DNA of 64,000 nt from an uncultured Sphingomonas sp. (GTDB taxonomy: Bacteria > Pseudomonadota > Alphaproteobacteria > Sphingomonadales > Sphingomonadaceae): positions 1-64,000 of the forward strand of contig NZ_CAJYHX010000003.1 of the NCBI RefSeq assembly GCF_913774285.1, given 5' to 3'. Below are positions 60,719 through 64,000 of the stretch, one piece after another. Under the pieces are notes generated by a model. The model did no database searches, was not told the DNA's origin, and saw nothing but the letters and a program-made list of their open reading frames with translations. The stretch's first letter is position 1. Each line of letters starts with the position of its first letter. The translations under genes were made by a program, and so were the position numbers.

Positions 60719-60739
60719 GGTGGGTTCGGCCGGTACGGC

Positions 60740-60964
60740 TTACTGCGCGTTGGCGGCCGGCATATCGGCGCCGTTGTCGGGCGCGGCGTTGCCGATCATC
60801 GCCTCGGCCTCGGCATTGGCGCGATCCTCGGCGTCGTTCTGGTAGATCATCGCATTGGCCTCGGGCGCGACGTTCGCGCCGTCGGACAGATTGCCTTCGC
60901 CGCCGCCGCATGCCGCAAGCGGCGTCAGCAGGGCTGCCGCGGCCATCAGGCGAAGCTTGGTCAT
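60740..60964 (-). CDS. Small predicted lipoprotein
   Basis: The 74-residue product has a lipoprotein signal (RLMAAAALLTPLAACGGG, lipobox LAAC). An acidic, Ala/Asn/Asp-rich tail without hydrophobic core follows, probably disordered. The DNA is followed by a terminator. The 149 bp between its start and the M28 peptidase stop shows no further gene. Function unknown. Confidence 0.75.
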   Translation of the reverse strand: MTKLRLMAAAALLTPLAACGGGEGNLSDGANVAPEANAMIYQNDAEDRANAEAEAMIGNAAPDNGADMPAANAQ

Positions 60965-61113
60965 CCGGTTGCTCCTACGTCCAAATCCGTTGCGCAGCCG
61001 AAAGAAGCTGCGCGTCAGCCCGCTGCATGGGGCACGGCGAGCAACGCGTCAAACGCAAATATGTCGCATCGCCGTGACTTTGCCATGTTTCCGCCCGAAT
61101 TCGGGACGCGCTG

Positions 61114-62493
61114 TCACTCGCCCTTTTCGGCGGGAACGGCAGCAATGTCTTCCGGTGCGTTGGCCGCGATCGCCAGCATCGATGCCCAAGCCGCGACGTT
61201 CTGGCGCAGCTGCGCCGGATCGATCTTGTCGAGCGTGTCGTCGGGCGTGTGGTGCAGGTCGAAATAGCGCAAGCCATCCTGGTTGAGCCCGATCGTGCCG
61301 ACGCCGAGCGCCAGGATGGGCTCGACATCGGTGCCGCCATGCGCCGTGCCGCGACCGCGCTCGATGCCGAGCGGGTAGAGCGCGGTTTCCAGCCGGTCGC
61401 CGATCGCCTTGGCGCCTTCGGGCAGGTTGGTCTCGAACTTCCAGACGCGGTCGGCACCGAAATCGGATTCCATCGCGAGCACATGGCGCTCCTTGGCATG
61501 CGCCTTGGCATAGGCCGCGCCGCCGAAGCCGCCGACTTCCTCCGCGCCGAACCAGACGACGCGGATCGTGCGGCGCGGCTGGCCGAGCTTGGCGGCGTGC
61601 AGCGCGGCGGCGGTGGTGATCGCCACGCCCGAGGCGTCGTCGATCGCGCCGGTGCCGAGGTCCCAGCTGTCGAGATGGCCGCCGACGACAATGATGCCCG
61701 CGCTCGGATCGCTGCCCGGGATGTCGGCGATCACGTTGCCGGACTCGGCCTCGCCCTTGAACTGCGGCGTCACGCTCAGCCGCAGCTTGACCGGGCCGCG
61801 CTTGACGAGGCGCACCAGCTGCTCGGCATCGGGCACCGACAGCGCGGCGGCGGCGATCGGCGACACGCCCTTTGCCCAGGTGGTGACGCCGGTATGCGGA
61901 TTGCGATGATGGTCGGTGCCGATCGAGCGGATCAGCACCGCGGCGGCACCCTTTGTGGCGGCAATGCTCGGCCCGGCGCGGCGGACGGCGCCGTAATAGC
62001 CGTACTGCGAACCGTCCTGGGTCGGCACCATCGCATGGTCGATAAAGGCGATCTTGCCCTTGAGGCTGCCGGCGGGGACGGCCTGGAGATCGGCCAGCGA
62101 GGCGAAATAGACGACCTCGGCCTCAAGCGGCTGCGCGCCGGTGGAGCCCGAATAGCCGAGCGCGGCGATGGTCAGCTTCTGCGCCGAGCCGCCGAGCACC
62201 TCGGCGGTCTCCGCGCCGCGGATCCAGACGGGCATGCGATAGGTCTCGATGTGCACGTTCTGGAAACCGAGCGCGGTCAGCTTCTTGACGCCCCAGGCGC
62301 GGGCGCGAGCCTCGGCCTCGGTGGCGGCGAGGCGCTGGCCAACCTCGGTGGTGAGGCCTTCCGTCACGTCCCAGGCAACAGTGTCCTGCAGCGCAACGTC
62401 GCGCACCTTGGCCACCTGCGCGGCGGTCTGGGCAAGGGCGGGGAGGGGAAGGGCGAGCGCGGCAGCGGCCGCGAGCAGGAGGCGCTTGGTCAT
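61114..62493 (-). CDS. Exported M28 family metallopeptidase with PA domain
   Basis: The 459-residue product has a signal peptide (LLLAAAAALALPLPALAQ). A protease-associated insert lies around residues 130-225. The M28 di-zinc core is VVGGHLDSWDLGTGAIDDASG near 275, WFGAEEVGGFG near 312, ESDFGADRV near 340 and LHHTPDDTLDKID near 425. All five metal-ligand segments are visible, so it should be an active aminopeptidase or carboxypeptidase in the periplasm or outside. It is divergent from ettA with 236 bp between starts. Confidence 0.92.
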   Translation of the reverse strand: MTKRLLLAAAAALALPLPALAQTAAQVAKVRDVALQDTVAWDVTEGLTTEVGQRLAATEAEARARAWGVKKLTALGFQNVHIETYRMPVWIRGAETAEVLGGSAQKLTIAALGYSGSTGAQPLEAEVVYFASLADLQAVPAGSLKGKIAFIDHAMVPTQDGSQYGYYGAVRRAGPSIAATKGAAAVLIRSIGTDHHRNPHTGVTTWAKGVSPIAAAALSVPDAEQLVRLVKRGPVKLRLSVTPQFKGEAESGNVIADIPGSDPSAGIIVVGGHLDSWDLGTGAIDDASGVAITTAAALHAAKLGQPRRTIRVVWFGAEEVGGFGGAAYAKAHAKERHVLAMESDFGADRVWKFETNLPEGAKAIGDRLETALYPLGIERGRGTAHGGTDVEPILALGVGTIGLNQDGLRYFDLHHTPDDTLDKIDPAQLRQNVAAWASMLAIAANAPEDIAAVPAEKGE

Positions 62494-62561
62494 GCTGCGG
62501 ATGCTAACCAGCGGTGGACCGATTGCAATGGGGGGTGAGCGGTTTGTGAAGCATGTTTAAG

Positions 62562-62650
62562 CCCCTCCTTCTCGGAGGAGGGCTTGGGGTGGAGGGATGC
62601 CAGAACGCTGGTCAGTCTCTGCGAGACACACCCCCTCCGCCAACCCCCGC
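62562..62650. repeat. Inverted-repeat element, family C
   Basis: The stretch carries CCCCTCC...GGAGGAGGG as a small hairpin at its left end and GGGGTGGAGGG opposite CCCCCTCCGCC at its right end. It resembles family B in composition but not in sequence. Together with flanking bases it fills most of the gap between the M28 gene and ettA. Confidence 0.55.
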
Positions 62651-62729
62651 GTTGCCAACCCGCGCCCGCATCGCTACATGCCACGCGTCTTTCCAGCATC
62701 CAGAATTCTCGCAACGGAGATCCGCCACC

Positions 62730-64000
62730 GTGGCTGCGCAGTACGCCTTCGTCATGAAGGACATGACCAAAACCTTCCCCGGCGCCCCCAAGCCGGTGCT
62801 CAACAACATCAACCTGCAATTCTACCAGGGCGCCAAGATCGGCATCGTTGGCCCCAACGGTGCGGGTAAGTCGACGCTCATGAAGATCATGGCGGGCATC
62901 GACAAGGATTTCGCCGGCGAGGCATGGCCGGGCGAGAACATCACCGTCGGCTATCTGCCGCAGGAGCCGCAGCTCGACCCCACCAAGAACGTGCTCGAGA
63001 ACGTCAAGGACGGCGCGCGCGAAGTGGCGGACATGGTCGATCGCTTCAACGCCATTTCGGCCGAGATGGGCGATCCCAAGGACGACACCGATTTCGACGC
63101 GCTGATGGAGGAGATGGGCGAGCTCCAGGCCAAGATCGACGCGGTCGATGGCTGGACGCTCGACAACCAGCTCGAAGTCGCGATGGAAGCGCTGCGCTGC
63201 CCACCGTCCGACTGGCCGGTCGAGAACCTGTCGGGCGGTGAAAAGCGCCGCATCGCGCTGACCCGCCTGCTGATCCAGAAGCCGTCAATCCTGCTGCTCG
63301 ACGAACCGACCAACCATCTCGACGCCGAAAGCGTCAACTGGCTGGAAAACCACCTCAAGGAATATGCCGGCGCGGTGCTGATGATCACCCACGACCGCTA
63401 CTTCCTCGACAATGTCGTCGACTGGATTCTCGAGATCGACCGCGGCAAGTACTTCCCGTACGAGGGCAACTACTCGACCTATCTCGAGAAGAAGGCCAAG
63501 CGCCTCGAGCAGGAAGACCGCGAAGCCACCGGCCGCCAGAAGGCGATCAAGGACGAGCTCGAGTGGATCCGGCAGGGCGCCAAGGCCCGCCAGACCAAGT
63601 CGAAGGCGCGTATCGCCAAGTTCGAGCAGCTGGTCGCCAGCCAGGAAAACCGCACGCCGGGCAAGGCCCAGATCGTCATCCAGGTGCCCGAGCGCCTGGG
63701 CGGCAAGGTGATCGAGGCCAAGAACATCTCCAAGGCCTATGGCGACAAGCTGCTGTTCGAGAACCTCTCGTTCATGCTGCCGCCGGGCGGCATCGTCGGC
63801 GTGATCGGGCCGAACGGCGCGGGCAAGTCGACGCTGTTTAAGATCATCACCGGCCAGGAAACCCCGGACTCGGGCGATATCGAGATCGGCTCGACCGTGC
63901 GCCTCGGCTATGTCGACCAGAGCCGCGATCACCTCGACGACAGCAAGAACGTCTGGGAGGAAATCTCGGACGGGCTCGATTACATGAAGATCAACGGCCA
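62730..64000 (+). CDS. ettA: Energy-dependent translational throttle protein EttA, N-terminal part
   Basis: EttA is an ABC-F ATPase that binds the ribosomal E site and gates translation by ATP/ADP ratio. The first 423 codons are present, from GTG 62730 with ACGGAGAT upstream. Domain 1 shows Walker A GPNGAGKST (about residue 41), the signature LSGGEKRR (about 168) and Walker B LLLDEPTNHLDAE (about 189). The arm/linker rich in K/E follows, then domain 2 with a second GPNGAGKST. The second signature motif lies beyond the window. The gene is cut by the window edge. Confidence 0.95.
   Translation, partial: MAAQYAFVMKDMTKTFPGAPKPVLNNINLQFYQGAKIGIVGPNGAGKSTLMKIMAGIDKDFAGEAWPGENITVGYLPQEPQLDPTKNVLENVKDGAREVADMVDRFNAISAEMGDPKDDTDFDALMEEMGELQAKIDAVDGWTLDNQLEVAMEALRCPPSDWPVENLSGGEKRRIALTRLLIQKPSILLLDEPTNHLDAESVNWLENHLKEYAGAVLMITHDRYFLDNVVDWILEIDRGKYFPYEGNYSTYLEKKAKRLEQEDREATGRQKAIKDELEWIRQGAKARQTKSKARIAKFEQLVASQENRTPGKAQIVIQVPERLGGKVIEAKNISKAYGDKLLFENLSFMLPPGGIVGVIGPNGAGKSTLFKIITGQETPDSGDIEIGSTVRLGYVDQSRDHLDDSKNVWEEISDGLDYMKING

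Overview
The window looks like a chromosomal segment of a sphingomonad (Alphaproteobacteria, Sphingomonadales; Sphingomonas-like). The reasons are the very high GC content, the gene families (DUF1467, DUF6975, DUF3429, a TonB-dependent receptor of the Xanthomonas/Caulobacter type followed by SapC and cupin-like genes, a LOV-HTH regulator of the EL222 kind) and the many short ATGA overlaps. This assignment is inference from content, without a database comparison. No IS element, prophage, rRNA or CRISPR array is visible. One tRNA (Arg, ACG) is present.

Layout. 1-8713: end of the respiratory complex I operon (nuoK-L-M-N) running into birA, coaX, an RNase J gene and a DUF1467 gene. 8774-9166: a small orphan gene with a distant paralogue at 42830. 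9161-20012: an accessory nutrient-uptake locus. It holds a Tat-exported PhoD-like phosphoesterase, an exported beta-helix protein, an MFS permease, a large TonB-dependent receptor, SapC, a JmjC/cupin-like protein and a LacI-family regulator. Two identical 16-bp perfect palindromes, upstream of phoD and upstream of the receptor, are candidate operators for that regulator. 20157-26837: a long membrane-anchored coiled-coil protein opposite an Hpt-like protein that lacks its phospho-histidine, a small membrane protein, a MoxR/vWA/DUF2314-DUF2185 operon and DUF6975. 27030-32066: rpoD, dnaG, a DUF559 protein and a YqeY-like protein. 32211-37844: carA, an RraB-like gene, carB and greA. 37853-43228: rhomboid protease, DUF885 peptidase, NfeD/SPFH pair, CitE-like lyase and the second orphan paralogue. 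43306-48876: guaB, a 7TM diguanylate cyclase, rsmB, a TPR protein and a lipoprotein. 48960-53777: tRNA-Arg, a small membrane protein, arginine succinylation genes (astA, astB, M20 hydrolase) and DUF481. 53899-60682: SDR, COQ8-like kinase, DCC protein, FeS-type photolyase/cryptochrome, DUF3429, FAD oxidoreductase and folE, opposite a blue-light LOV-HTH regulator. 60740-64000: small lipoprotein, M28 peptidase and the start of ettA.

Three families of intergenic inverted-repeat elements are scattered through the window. One copy has apparently been split by a 65-bp cruciform element (31517-31581) made of two 9-bp hairpins inside a 10-bp outer stem.

The best candidates for an undescribed system are the palindrome-linked PhoD/beta-helix/TonB locus, which I interpret as uptake of a phosphate-containing glycan, and the LOV-HTH/photolyase/folE light-response cluster. 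Long antisense open frames are common here because of GC content; I treated them as shadows.
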